Shown in pieces: positions 15,293-23,333 of a stretch of DNA of 64,000 nucleotides. The first letter of the stretch is position 1; every line of letters starts with the position of its first letter. The notes beneath the pieces are model-generated. The model worked only from the letters and a program-made list of their open reading frames with translations, did not search any database and was not told where the DNA came from. The DNA is from JAABRU01 sp964505535 (GTDB lineage Bacteria; Desulfobacterota; Desulfobacteria; Desulfobacterales; Desulfococcaceae), in NCBI GenBank assembly GCA_964505535.1, contig CAZDIU010000001.1:1-64000 (forward strand), in the 5' to 3' direction. The position numbers and the translations under genes are program-made.

Positions 15293-16180
15293 ATGACCCC
15301 CAACCCGAAAACCCATGATGCACTGTTCAAATGGCTGATTTCCGCGTTCACGGAGGAATTTTTTGCGCATTATTTTCCGGAGATCCGGATCGGAAAGCCC
15401 CGTTTCATTGACAAAGAATTCATCAGCCGCTACGAGGCTCTGAAGGAGAGTCTGAAGGGGGATCTGTTTCTGGCGATGGAGGTGGAAATCAGCGGGGAAA
15501 TGCAGGAGATTGTCATTCAGATTGAGCATCAGAGTGAACGGGAGAATGCGGGCGAAAGGGCCTATGAATATTCCTGCTATGCCTGGCTTCTGAAACGCCG
15601 GCCGGTGTGGAGCATTGTGATTTACACGGATGATGCACACTGGCGGAAAAGAGTGGCGGAATCCTTCTGGTATGCGTTTGACAGGAAACACGGAAAGCAG
15701 TTTTTCCACTTTGATGTGATCAAAGTCAGAGACGAGAAAAGTGAGGATTTGATCCGCAGCCATTCCCTTATGTGCAAACTGCTGGCGCTCAAAGCCGATG
15801 ACCGGGATGCGGACCCGGAAAAACTGGTGCATGAGATTTATCGGGCTGCCGAAGCAATGGGGGAGAAGCTTGACAGAGATCATATGCTGCTCATCGGACA
15901 GTGGGTGTCGGTCTACAAAAAAATTCCGGATGAGCGGCTGGAGGAAATCAAAAAGGAGGTGAAGACAGCCATGATCGCCACAACCATCAGTGAGCATATC
16001 TTCAATGAGGGAAAGGCTGAGGGAAAAGCAGAGGGAAAACTGGAGGGAAAAGCAGAGGGAAAACTGGAGGGAAAACTGGAAATGCTTGAGAATCTTTATC
16101 TTTTCGGTATTATTTCCAAAGAGCAGTACGAAAAGATGACGGTTCCCCTCCGTGAACAGCTCAGGTCTGTCACACAATAG
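15293..16180 (+). CDS. Rpn family recombination-promoting nuclease / putative transposase
   Basis: 295 aa from the ATG at 15293 (GGAG 12 nt upstream, and typical Rpn proteins start just before HDALFKWL). In-frame alternatives at 15245 (TTG), 15257 and 15281 exist. The N-terminal two thirds match the Rpn/YhgA-like PD-(D/E)XK family: THDALFKWLISAFTEEFFAH at 7-26, GDLFLAMEVE near 56-65, IVIQIEHQSER near 73-83 as the nuclease strands, then YEYSCYAWLLKR. The C-terminus has a run of GKAEGK/GKLEGK hexapeptides (about 243-263) made from near-identical 12-18-nt DNA repeats, which can vary in number. Rpn proteins nick DNA and promote recombination. It lies in line with the thiamin genes but has no obvious link to them. 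Confidence 0.8.
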   Translation: MTPNPKTHDALFKWLISAFTEEFFAHYFPEIRIGKPRFIDKEFISRYEALKESLKGDLFLAMEVEISGEMQEIVIQIEHQSERENAGERAYEYSCYAWLLKRRPVWSIVIYTDDAHWRKRVAESFWYAFDRKHGKQFFHFDVIKVRDEKSEDLIRSHSLMCKLLALKADDRDADPEKLVHEIYRAAEAMGEKLDRDHMLLIGQWVSVYKKIPDERLEEIKKEVKTAMIATTISEHIFNEGKAEGKAEGKLEGKAEGKLEGKLEMLENLYLFGIISKEQYEKMTVPLREQLRSVTQ

Positions 16181-16189
16181 GAGATGTGG

Positions 16190-16798
16190 ATGGGAAACAA
16201 TTACACAAAACTGGTGCAGGACAATCTGCGTCAGATATATGAAAAACGATCTTCGGAAGAACTGAGCCGGTGCCTGCCGGGAAAGGCCGAAGGGGACACG
16301 GTTTCTTTCCCCGCGTTCGGCCAAATCTGCCGGATTTCATCCGAAGGAATCTGGCTTGGGGAGGAAAAACAGGAAGGCGTTGTCGGGATTCTGCTTTCTC
16401 TCTATGCCCTGCATGCAGGCCCGGAACAGGCTGTTCTGCAGCCTCTCAAGGCATTCAAGGATTTTCCCGGCAGCGGCCCCTATACCGGCGCATTTGTCAC
16501 CCATACCCAGAATGTGCTGATTCCCCATGTTCCGGAAATCGGGAAAAATCTGTCCGGAATCATGGAAAAACTTGGAGGATATGACGGCCCGGAGGCAGCA
16601 GGCGGAGATTTTTCTTTTGTCCTCTGGCCCCTGCCCAAAATAGCGCTCTGCTATATTTTTTACGAGGCAGATGAGGATTTTCCGGCTTCCGTGAACTGCC
16701 TGTATTCCGGCAATGCCCCGCTGTTCATGCCGATGGATGGGCTTGCGGATGTGGGAGAATACACCTCGGCTGCCATTATCCGTGTTCTGTCTGAATGA
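16190..16798 (+). CDS. DUF3786 domain protein
   Basis: 202 aa; the ATG at 16190 has AGGAG 6 nt upstream, better than the ATG at 16184. It shows the features of DUF3786: an N-terminal helical part (LVQDNLRQIYEKRSSEELSR), a central GILLSLYAL..A segment and a C-terminal LWPLPKIALCYIFYEADEDF, with PLFMPMDGLADVGEYTSAAI at the end. Such proteins occur mainly in anaerobic deltaproteobacteria, methanogens and clostridia. Their function is unknown. No membrane segment is seen. It sits 9 nt after the Rpn gene and 9 nt before rtcA, so the three are probably co-transcribed. Confidence 0.8.
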   Translation: MGNNYTKLVQDNLRQIYEKRSSEELSRCLPGKAEGDTVSFPAFGQICRISSEGIWLGEEKQEGVVGILLSLYALHAGPEQAVLQPLKAFKDFPGSGPYTGAFVTHTQNVLIPHVPEIGKNLSGIMEKLGGYDGPEAAGGDFSFVLWPLPKIALCYIFYEADEDFPASVNCLYSGNAPLFMPMDGLADVGEYTSAAIIRVLSE

Positions 16799-16807
16799 GG
16801 ATTTGCC

Positions 16808-17827
16808 ATGATCTGCATAGACGGTTCCTTTGGCGAAGGCGGGGGGCAGATTCTGCGCACTTCCCTTGCATTGTCTCTGCTTACGGGAAAGGCATTTGAA
16901 ATCCGCAATATCCGTTCCGGACGGAGAAAACCGGGACTGATGCGCCAGCATCACACGGCTCTGGAGGCCGCACAGAAAATCGGAAACGCTGATGTGCAGG
17001 GCGGGCACATCGGTTCCGGAACTGTCATTTTTGTTCCTGGCCCGGTTCAGCCCGGATACTGGCATTTTTCTGTCGGCACGGCAGGAAGCTGCACACTGGT
17101 GCTGCAGACCGTGCTTCCCGCTCTGCTCACAGCAGACGGGGAATCAGATTTGCTTCTGGAAGGCGGAACCCACAATCCCTTTGCCCCGCCCTTTGATTTT
17201 CTGGACAGAACCTTTCTTCCTCTGGTGAACAGCATGGGGCCTGAAGTCACAGCGACTCTTTTCCGTCCCGGCTTTTATCCGGCCGGCGGAGGCAGATTCC
17301 GTGTTTCCGTCCGGCCCTGCCAGAAACTGACGCACCTGCATCTCACGGAAAGAGGGAATATTCTCAGCCAGTCTGCCCGTGCCATTGTGGCAAAACTGCC
17401 CCGTCATATTGCAGAGCGGGAACTGGGTGTGATTCAGAAAAAACTTTCGTGGCCGTCAGAATGTCTGCATATCGAACAGGCCGGGGATTCACACGGCCCC
17501 GGCAATGTGCTGTGTGCCGAACTGGAAAGCGAGCAGGTAACAGAGGTTTTCACCGCTTTCGGGGAACGGGGCGTGACTGCGGAAAAAGTGGCTGAAAAAG
17601 TGGTGAAATCCGTGCGGGAATATCTGACCGCAGATGTGCCGGTCGGCCCGCATCTGGCTGATCAGTTACTGATTCCGATGGCAATGGCTGGAGGAGGGCG
17701 TTTCCGCACCCTTGCGCCCACCCTTCACACCACAACCAATATGGAGATCATCAGAAAATTTCTGGAAGTGGACATACGTGCAGAGCATTCGGAATCAGGA
17801 GCCTGGGAAATCAGTGTTCATTCCTGA
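16808..17827 (+). CDS. rtcA: RNA 3'-terminal phosphate cyclase RtcA
   Basis: 339 aa, standard length. RtcA converts RNA 3'-phosphates to 2',3'-cyclic phosphates with ATP, through an enzyme-AMP intermediate. The N-terminal GSFGEGGGQILRTSLALS (6-23), the RPGFYPAGGG block (153-162), HLADQLLIPMAMAGGGRF (282-299) and the adenylated histidine His307 in TLHTTTNM are all present. It is preceded after 9 nt by the DUF3786 gene, with TGAGGATTTGCC providing overlapping stop and ribosome site. No rtcB ligase or rtcR regulator is adjacent, so it is not in the usual rtcBA setting. Confidence 0.95.
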   Translation: MICIDGSFGEGGGQILRTSLALSLLTGKAFEIRNIRSGRRKPGLMRQHHTALEAAQKIGNADVQGGHIGSGTVIFVPGPVQPGYWHFSVGTAGSCTLVLQTVLPALLTADGESDLLLEGGTHNPFAPPFDFLDRTFLPLVNSMGPEVTATLFRPGFYPAGGGRFRVSVRPCQKLTHLHLTERGNILSQSARAIVAKLPRHIAERELGVIQKKLSWPSECLHIEQAGDSHGPGNVLCAELESEQVTEVFTAFGERGVTAEKVAEKVVKSVREYLTADVPVGPHLADQLLIPMAMAGGGRFRTLAPTLHTTTNMEIIRKFLEVDIRAEHSESGAWEISVHS

Positions 17828-17831
17828 ACTG

Positions 17832-17887
17832 CCGGAGTGCCGTTGGGAGCCTGCATTTTCTGCCAAACTTTCAGCCCGGCACTCCGG
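17832..17887 (+). terminator. hairpin after rtcA
   Basis: CCGGAGTGCCG (17832-17842) pairs with CGGCACTCCGG (17877-17887) across a 34-nt loop that contains TGCCAAACT. It is a degenerate relative of the GAGTGCCAAACT palindromes at 4486 and 57174. It lacks a strong T-run, so termination is only likely. Confidence 0.45.
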
Positions 17888-17991
17888 ATATTCCCTGATT
17901 TGACTTGACGGCATTGCGGAAACAGAGGATAAATTTTGTATAAATTCAACAGCGATTCGGTATAAAATCAAAATTGACACCTTCATTGATG

Positions 17992-18129
17992 ACTGATGTT
18001 ACGCAGCAATTTCAAAAATCAGGAAGTCATGATTTTTCCCCGTCATTCCGGCACAGGCTGAAATCCTTCAATATCAGCCGGTTCCGGATACCGGCTTTCG
18101 CCGGTAAGACAATATTGCGTAACATCAGT
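17992..18129. repeat. MITE-like element, family C, copy 1 (138 bp)
   Basis: Perfect 14-bp terminal inverted repeats: ACTGATGTTACGCA at 17992-18005 and TGCGTAACATCAGT at 18116-18129. The interior contains CCGTCATTCCGGC and GGATACCGGCTTTCGCCGG palindromes. A second copy of exactly the same length lies at 32646-32783. No coding capacity. Confidence 0.85.
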
Positions 18130-18181
18130 TAAAAAGAGAGCGTTGAGGCCGGTTCTTTTGTGTCCTGTTCACAGGCCCTGC

Positions 18182-19249
18182 TCATGTTGTCATGATATTT
18201 TTGAATATCTCAACTTTGTTCCTGCCATTTTCCTTTGCCCGGTACAAAGCTGTATCTGCCTGACGGTAGAGATCAGAAAGGCTTACCGTACCGTCTGATT
18301 CCGCAATCCCCAGACTGACAGTGACTTCTTTAACAGGGCTGAAAGGCTGGCTTTCCACACGGGTTCGTATTTTTTCAGCCAGCACAGCCGCTTCCTTCAC
18401 CCCTGCCTCCGGCATGAGTATCGCAAACTCCTCTCCCCCAACCCTGAAGACCGAATCTGTCTTTCGCACAGATTCCCTGACAGTGCGGGCCAGCCGTATC
18501 AGAACACTGTCACCTGTTTTGTGTCCATACGTGTCATTGACGGCTTTGAAATAATCTATGTCAAAAAGAATGAGCGATAGTGTGGAACCATACCTGCTGC
18601 ACCGGGCCAGTTCCTTTTCCACAGTGTCTTCATAAGAACGCCGGTTGAAAAGTCCGGTCATCGCATCATGCCATGCGTGGTATTCAAGTTTTTTTCTCAC
18701 AAAAACATAAACAAACCAGATGATGGCCAGGGTGTTGACTGCATACAGAGAAAGAACAAGATAAAACAGGCGGATTTGTCTGATTTTGCCTTCGGTTGCA
18801 ATCTGGGCGCTGAGGACTGCGGAATCAGCAATTTTCCAGCAGGTTTCGCTTTCCGCAATGATTTGTTTTCTGATCTGCTCAGAAGGATGCATACGGTACT
18901 GAGTCAGACTTTTTTTGAGATCTTCCCATTTCTCTTTCAGATTCTTTATGGTTTCCATGAATTCCGGGTGCCCGGTTTTCCGCTTCCGGACACTTTCTGC
19001 ACAAAGAAAACTTTCTGTCCCCCGGTCGATTTCCTGTATCAGCAAATCATGGGACTGCAGGGGATCGGATAAATGAAGCTTTGTGATACGCTGAATCATG
19101 CCTCTGATGATTCCCGCGTGATTGATGATTTCCGCATCATTTTTCAGGTTTTCCACAGTTCTGTATATGAAAACACCCATGACCATACCGAGACAGAGCA
19201 GGAAGACAGCGAGAAATATAAGGTATGTGGAAAGTCTGAGAGAATTCAT
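18182..19249 (-). CDS. membrane diguanylate cyclase (GGDEF)
   Basis: 355 aa from the ATG at 19249; a TTG ten codons upstream is possible but no ribosome site supports it. A transmembrane helix (about 9-30) leads into a periplasmic helical sensor region of about 145 residues with long amphipathic helices, reminiscent of four-helix-bundle sensor domains. A second transmembrane helix (about 164-185) precedes a C-terminal GGDEF domain: DAMTGLFNRRSYE, FDIDYFKAVNDTYGH, and the active-site RVGGEEFAIL. GGEEF is a functional variant, so c-di-GMP synthesis from two GTP is expected. A PilZ receptor gene lies just upstream on the same strand. Confidence 0.9.
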   Translation of the reverse strand: MNSLRLSTYLIFLAVFLLCLGMVMGVFIYRTVENLKNDAEIINHAGIIRGMIQRITKLHLSDPLQSHDLLIQEIDRGTESFLCAESVRKRKTGHPEFMETIKNLKEKWEDLKKSLTQYRMHPSEQIRKQIIAESETCWKIADSAVLSAQIATEGKIRQIRLFYLVLSLYAVNTLAIIWFVYVFVRKKLEYHAWHDAMTGLFNRRSYEDTVEKELARCSRYGSTLSLILFDIDYFKAVNDTYGHKTGDSVLIRLARTVRESVRKTDSVFRVGGEEFAILMPEAGVKEAAVLAEKIRTRVESQPFSPVKEVTVSLGIAESDGTVSLSDLYRQADTALYRAKENGRNKVEIFKNIMTT

Positions 19250-19385
19250 TGTCGTGCCGGAAAAGAATTTATGCAGCAATCTGTCAAAAAATCAGGAACG
19301 CTGTAAAACAGGCATTCTCTCTGTTTTCTGAGCCCGCAGGATGCCTGCTGCTCCGCCTGCTCTGCATTGACGGCGATGCGAATCC

Positions 19386-19757
19386 CTATATGAGCCGGAT
19401 TTTCCATGAATCCATGACCGTCTGGAGTTTTTCTGCAAAATCTTTTGGAACTTTCACAAATTCACATCCCGCGGCAAACTGTTCCGGAGACTGCCGGACA
19501 GCCCATCGGATTTCCATTTTTATGTTTTTCATAAAAGCCAGAGATGGCATATTCCGGATTTCTGACAAAACAAGAACATCCCCCAGCCGTCCGGACAGAT
19601 CTTTTTTAAAAACAATTCCCATGCCGCCCAGACTCAGATCCATGATGTTCGCAGCTATAGGTTCATCCGGATGTGTTTCTGAAAAAAATATACCGGCAAT
19701 ACCGCTGCTGCCGGAAAACTGCATACGCTCAAATCTTCTTTTTTCTTTCTGATCCAT
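19386..19757 (-). CDS. PilZ domain protein (c-di-GMP receptor)
   Basis: 123 aa from the ATG at 19757, which has AAAAGGAAG at the right distance; the longer open frame to 19838 runs into lnt without support. The PilZ binding signatures are present: KRRFERMQF (RxxxR) at 6-14 and DLSLGGMGI ([D/N]xSxxG) near 41-49. A beta-barrel follows, with IRWAVRQSPEQFAAGCEFV. Single-domain PilZ proteins bind c-di-GMP and pass the signal to a partner. Its start overlaps the end of lnt by 29 nt, indicating translational coupling. The diguanylate cyclase next to it is a plausible source of its ligand. Confidence 0.9.
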   Translation of the reverse strand: MDQKEKRRFERMQFSGSSGIAGIFFSETHPDEPIAANIMDLSLGGMGIVFKKDLSGRLGDVLVLSEIRNMPSLAFMKNIKMEIRWAVRQSPEQFAAGCEFVKVPKDFAEKLQTVMDSWKIRLI

Positions 19758-21360
19758 CAAATCTTCCTTTTCCTGAATGAACTGCTTTGTTTCTGTCTGA
19801 AAACCTGCCCCATCTCCAAATCCCGAAAACCGTTGCATGCAGGACGGCTGTCAGCAGGCAGAGCATGGCAAACAGATCTCCGTTACGGGTGTAAAATGTT
19901 TTTAACTTAATCACGGGTATTCTTTCTGTCACTGCTGCATCCTGAAAAAGTGCTGTGGTCTGGAGAATGCGGCCTTCGGGATTTATAAATCCGCTGATCC
20001 CTGTATTGGCAGCGCGGACAAGGGATCGTCTGTTTTCCACTGCCCGGAACACGGACATGGAAAAATGCTGGTACGGTGCGCTGCTGTTTCCGTACCAGGC
20101 ATCATTGGTGATATTGGCCAGCAGATCCGCTCCGTTTGTCACTGCTGCTGCCGAAAGTTCCGGAAAAATGATTTCATAGCAGATCAGCACACCCAGCCGG
20201 AAGCGATCCGCAGACAGGATATCCCCCTGTTTCCCGGTTTTGAAATCCCCCACCTGGGCCACGATTTTTTTCACGAACGGCAGCCATTTCTTAAGGGGAA
20301 CATATTCCCCGAAAGGCACAAGGTGAACCTTGTCAAAGCGGCCTGCAATCTCTCCTTCGGGGCTGATGAGATAGGCGCTGTTGTAATACTCTGTTCCCTG
20401 CTCTCCGCGCGCATGGGAGGGACTGCCAATGAGAAACCAGGCGCTGGTCTGCCGAACCCCGTCCGTGACTGTGCGGCTCAGGGGGATATTGTGTGAAAAA
20501 TAAAAAGGGACTGCGGTTTCAGGCCATACCACCAGATCCGGAAGATCCTTTTTTACCGAAAGGGAAAGGTCCACATATTTCCGGGTGCTGCTTTCCTGAA
20601 ACGCGGGATCCCATTTGACCATCTGATCAATATTTCCCTGCACGGCCGCTGCTGTTATGCCCGGAGATGTTTTTTCCATTTCCCCAAGCATCTGAATGCG
20701 TGCCTGTCCATAAAATCCGCTGATCCCCGCGCACAAAACGGCTGTGATCAATGCCGCAGCAGTGATGCCTTTGCCGGTTTTTTCCCTCTGCCAGTCCGCT
20801 TTCCGGATATGCAGCAGGAGAATGAAAAGAGCGGCATTGACCAGCACAACAAGAAAAGAAACCCCGTAAACACCTGTCATATCCGAAATCTGGATAAGAT
20901 GCAGACGCCGAAACTGGGAATAGCCCAGCAGTTCCCAGGGAAAACCGCTCAGCAGATGTGCGCGTGCGTATTCCAGCGCCACCCATGCAGGGGGCATCAG
21001 ACAGAACAGAAAAAAGGGTTTCCGGGCTGCACTCGTGACAAGCATGGAAAAAAAGGCCGGATACAGGGCCAGGTATGCGGCCAGGAGAAAAAGAAGGGGA
21101 ACAGACAGGTAAACCGGGAGACCGCCGTAAGTCTGCATGGTATAGACCAGCCAGTACACCAGACCCAGATAATGAACCAGCCCGGCAATGAATCCCAGAC
21201 GGAAACCCTCTTTGCAGGATACATCCCGCAGAGACCAGAGCAGGGGCACCAGAGCAAACCAGACCAGTCCGTCCAAGCCGGTACGGGGAAAGGCTCCGGT
21301 CAGGAGCAGGCCGCTGATTATGGGATAACTGTATTTTTTTGCAAAAAATAATTTTAACAG
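19729..21360 (-). CDS. lnt: apolipoprotein N-acyltransferase Lnt
   Basis: About 543 aa. Lnt adds the third acyl chain to lipoproteins in the inner membrane. The first half has six or so transmembrane helices; the second is a nitrilase-fold domain whose triad is visible as Glu in VVWPETAVPF, Lys in RFDKVHLVPFGEYVP and Cys in GVLICYEIIFPEL. The first ATG/GTG/TTG-type codon is the TTG at 21276, but the frame continues upstream with YPIISGLLLTGAFPRTGLDG, which is the usual Lnt N-terminus. The true start is therefore further up. The only codon with a good GGAGG (21369-21373, 8 nt away) is a CTG at 21360, so I place it there. The 3' end overlaps the PilZ gene. Confidence 0.9.
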   Translation of the reverse strand: MLKLFFAKKYSYPIISGLLLTGAFPRTGLDGLVWFALVPLLWSLRDVSCKEGFRLGFIAGLVHYLGLVYWLVYTMQTYGGLPVYLSVPLLFLLAAYLALYPAFFSMLVTSAARKPFFLFCLMPPAWVALEYARAHLLSGFPWELLGYSQFRRLHLIQISDMTGVYGVSFLVVLVNAALFILLLHIRKADWQREKTGKGITAAALITAVLCAGISGFYGQARIQMLGEMEKTSPGITAAAVQGNIDQMVKWDPAFQESSTRKYVDLSLSVKKDLPDLVVWPETAVPFYFSHNIPLSRTVTDGVRQTSAWFLIGSPSHARGEQGTEYYNSAYLISPEGEIAGRFDKVHLVPFGEYVPLKKWLPFVKKIVAQVGDFKTGKQGDILSADRFRLGVLICYEIIFPELSAAAVTNGADLLANITNDAWYGNSSAPYQHFSMSVFRAVENRRSLVRAANTGISGFINPEGRILQTTALFQDAAVTERIPVIKLKTFYTRNGDLFAMLCLLTAVLHATVFGIWRWGRFSDRNKAVHSGKGRFDGSERKKKI

Positions 21361-21565
21361 GTTCCGATCCTCCGGAAAGACTTGCCCTCAGAATCCTTTT
21401 TCGGAAATCCGGAGAGAGCTGGAGTAAAATAGTACAGTTCAGCATTTTTTTCAAGCAATTCCTTTATCCGGAACCGGAGACAGGGATGCAGTGGAATCTT
21501 CGTGGCATATGTTTTGCATTTCTATATCCGTTCCCCACCGGAAAGATACTTATTGGGGTGTCAAA

Positions 21566-21683
21566 TATAGTACTTTTAACAACTTTTGTCCCCTGCAGAC
21601 CGGATGGAGGAGTGCAAAAATTAAGCGTAAGCGGTTTTTTGCACAGCCATGCGTAAAGGACAAAAGTTGATGAAAACACTATA
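21566..21683. mobile_element. MITE-like element with TATAGT ends (118 bp)
   Basis: Terminal inverted repeats of 26 bp with five mismatches: the left end starts TATAGTACTTTTAAC and contains AACTTTTGTCC; the right end is GGACAAAAGTTGATGAAAAC followed by ACTATA. The interior is GC-richer with no ORF. TA dinucleotides at both ends suggest mobilisation by an IS630/Tc1-type transposase; this is inference. Confidence 0.65.
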
Positions 21684-21805
21684 AATTTTTTGCAGTTGTG
21701 TTCAGGTGTCAGGGAACAGACTCTGAAACCTGAACACTGAAACCGGCCTGTCAGAAATTAAATTTTCAAATCCTTACATGTGAAAGAACTTTTTTGACAG
21801 ATCCC

Positions 21806-21922
21806 TTATAAGCAGACAAAAAGAAGTTTTCGTGTATTAAGCAACCGTTAAAAAACCGGATTTTTTTGAAAAAATCGGTTTTTCTGAAAAATTTATGTTT
21901 CAGATCAATGGAGAACTGGCAT
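21806..21922 (-). repeat. MITE-like element, family D, copy 1 (inverted)
   Basis: The reverse complement aligns along its length with 30799-30933: terminal TCAATGGAGAACTGGCAT at 21905-21922, GATCTGAAAC, an AAAACCGG/CCGGTTTT hairpin, CACGAAAAC and CTGCTTATAAG. It appears older than the 30.8 kb copy because its ends have drifted. Confidence 0.65.
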
Positions 21923-22079
21923 TGTCACCGGCTCTGTGACATCGCCTTTTTTCTTGCAATTTGAGATGCGGGCGGTGTATATAAAATTCAGGCTGTTGTC
22001 AGGACAAATCTGCCTGACAGTTGGAGAAGTGCAATCATCACCGAAGATGATCAGCAGGCATTGGAATTGGAAGATGATT

Positions 22080-22195
22080 CCCTTAGGGTTTGTAAAAAAA
22101 TAACCTGTACGAATTTCTGCCCATAAACCCTAAGGGTTTTCAAAATCCTCAGGGTTTGGAACAGCTTATTTTGATACAGACCCTTAAGCAGGAAT
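22080..22195. repeat. family E palindromic repeat, copy 2
   Basis: CCCTTAGGGTTTGTAAAAAA (inverted relative to 11769-11795), then AACCCTAAGGGTTTTCAAA, then CCTCAGGGTTTGGAACAGCT and TATTTTGATACAGACCC, the block shared with 58728-58770. Confidence 0.55.
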
Positions 22196-22216
22196 CAAGT
22201 CTATTAATTTTGGTGG

Positions 22217-22306
22217 TGGGTCAAATCCGTTGATCTGAAATCCCCTCCCTCAAGGGAGGGGAGTGTTTTTTTCTGCATCATCAACCGATTTGACCCACTG
22301 TCTTAA
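22217..22306. repeat. 90-bp inverted-repeat element
   Basis: GTGGGTCAAATCCGTTGAT (22217-22235) faces ATCAACCGATTTGACCCAC (22288-22306). In the loop is a second perfect palindrome, CCCCTCCCTCAAGGGAGGGG. It could fold into a long cruciform or act as a bidirectional terminator. Confidence 0.65.
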
Positions 22307-22594
22307 TTTTCAAGGCTGAAATAATGACAGGTCAGGGTATTTATGATGACCCGAATGTGCAAAGACTGACAGACAAAATCAGCGGACACAGCAGTCTCTG
22401 GCCTGATTTGCTCCTGAAAAAGACAGATAACTGATTGAAACAACTGCTGCCTGCCTGCTTTTTTTATCCGTCACGCTGTCCATAACCTCCTGATGAAAAT
22501 ACACTGAATCAGTTTTTCCTCAAAAATCCAGTTTTCAGATTTTTCGGGATTGGAAAAGAAAAATGACCCCCCAAAAACAGAAGGAGATGGTTTC

Positions 22595-22981
22595 ATGGAG
22601 ATTGTCACCCACAAAAAGATCAGTGAACTTCTTTGCGGAAAAGCCCTTGAGACAAGACAGGGTTTCAGCCGTGTGGAACTGAAAACCCTGCCGGAAATGG
22701 CAGCGGATGAAATGGGACTGGTTCACGGCGGATTTGTTTTCGGTCTGGCTGATTATGCGGCCATGATCGCGGTCAATCACCCCAATGTGGTGCTGGGCAG
22801 GGCAAATGTGAAATTCCTCAAACCCGTGAAAGTCGGGGAATCGGTAATCGCTCAGGCGCAGGTTGCGGAACACAAAGGGAAAAAGCATATGGTCTCTGTT
22901 ACTGTCGCAGCAGGGGAAGTCCGGGTGTTTGAAGGCGTATTCACCTGCTTTGTGCTGGATAAGCATGTGCTGGAGGTCTGA
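22595..22981 (+). CDS. hotdog-fold thioesterase
   Basis: 128 aa from the ATG at 22595 (AAGGAGATGG upstream). PaaI-like hotdog domain: the motif GLVHGGFVFGLADYAAMIAV (about 42-61) holds the turn and the long central helix, and RANVKFLKPVKVGESVIAQA (about 72-91) supplies the following strands. Members hydrolyse acyl-CoA thioesters; the active Asp/Glu would be Asp55 in the helix. The substrate cannot be told from sequence. It stands alone, with a terminator-like hairpin downstream and gatB 350 nt further on. Confidence 0.8.
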   Translation: MEIVTHKKISELLCGKALETRQGFSRVELKTLPEMAADEMGLVHGGFVFGLADYAAMIAVNHPNVVLGRANVKFLKPVKVGESVIAQAQVAEHKGKKHMVSVTVAAGEVRVFEGVFTCFVLDKHVLEV

Positions 22982-23118
22982 AAAGGGTGTCAGATTTCAG
23001 GAAAAGGCTGTGGATCTGTTTTGATTTACAGCAAGTCTGGAAGGTTTTCCACGGAGAACACAGCGTTTTTCCAAGAATGACGGCCTGTCTCAGTAAAAAC
23101 AGATCTGCCGCCGAAATA

Positions 23119-23182
23119 AGCACAACAGGCTTCCGGCTTGTTCATGGGTCACGCTGCAGACCGGAAGCCTGTGCTGTTTTTA
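23119..23182 (+). terminator. intrinsic terminator after the thioesterase gene
   Basis: ACAGGCTTCCGG (23125-23136) pairs with CCGGAAGCCTGT (23161-23172), and the AGCACA flank pairs further with TGCTG. A TTTTTA run follows. The rest of 22982-23333 shows no gene. Confidence 0.65.
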
Positions 23183-23333
23183 TTCCACCAACCTGAAATT
23201 TATGCTATTTTTTCTATTTTCGATAATGTCTGCATGTTCCATGCCGGTATTGTCGGCGGATCGGAGCAGGTTCCCGAACTTTCCGTTCCGGACAAGCAAG
23301 AGATAAAATATATAAAATCAAAAGGATAGTAAG

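Larger units (their letters stand above)
21361..22594. other. gene-free repeat-rich region with possible gene debris
   Basis: More than 1.2 kb without a convincing gene. It holds four small elements (21566-21683, 21806-21922, 22080-22195, 22217-22306). Between and after them are short readable pieces, such as a 36-codon frame at 22324-22434 (MTGQGIYDDPNVQRLTDK...) and a SAIITEDDQQALELEDDS stretch near 22031-22084. These look like fragments of an old gene broken up by the repeats. I cannot name it. Confidence 0.5.

Noticed and set aside
14771..16324. Minus-strand ORF of 517 codons opposite thiD and the Rpn gene
   Set aside because: Shadow frame; the plus strand carries recognisable ThiD and Rpn motifs.
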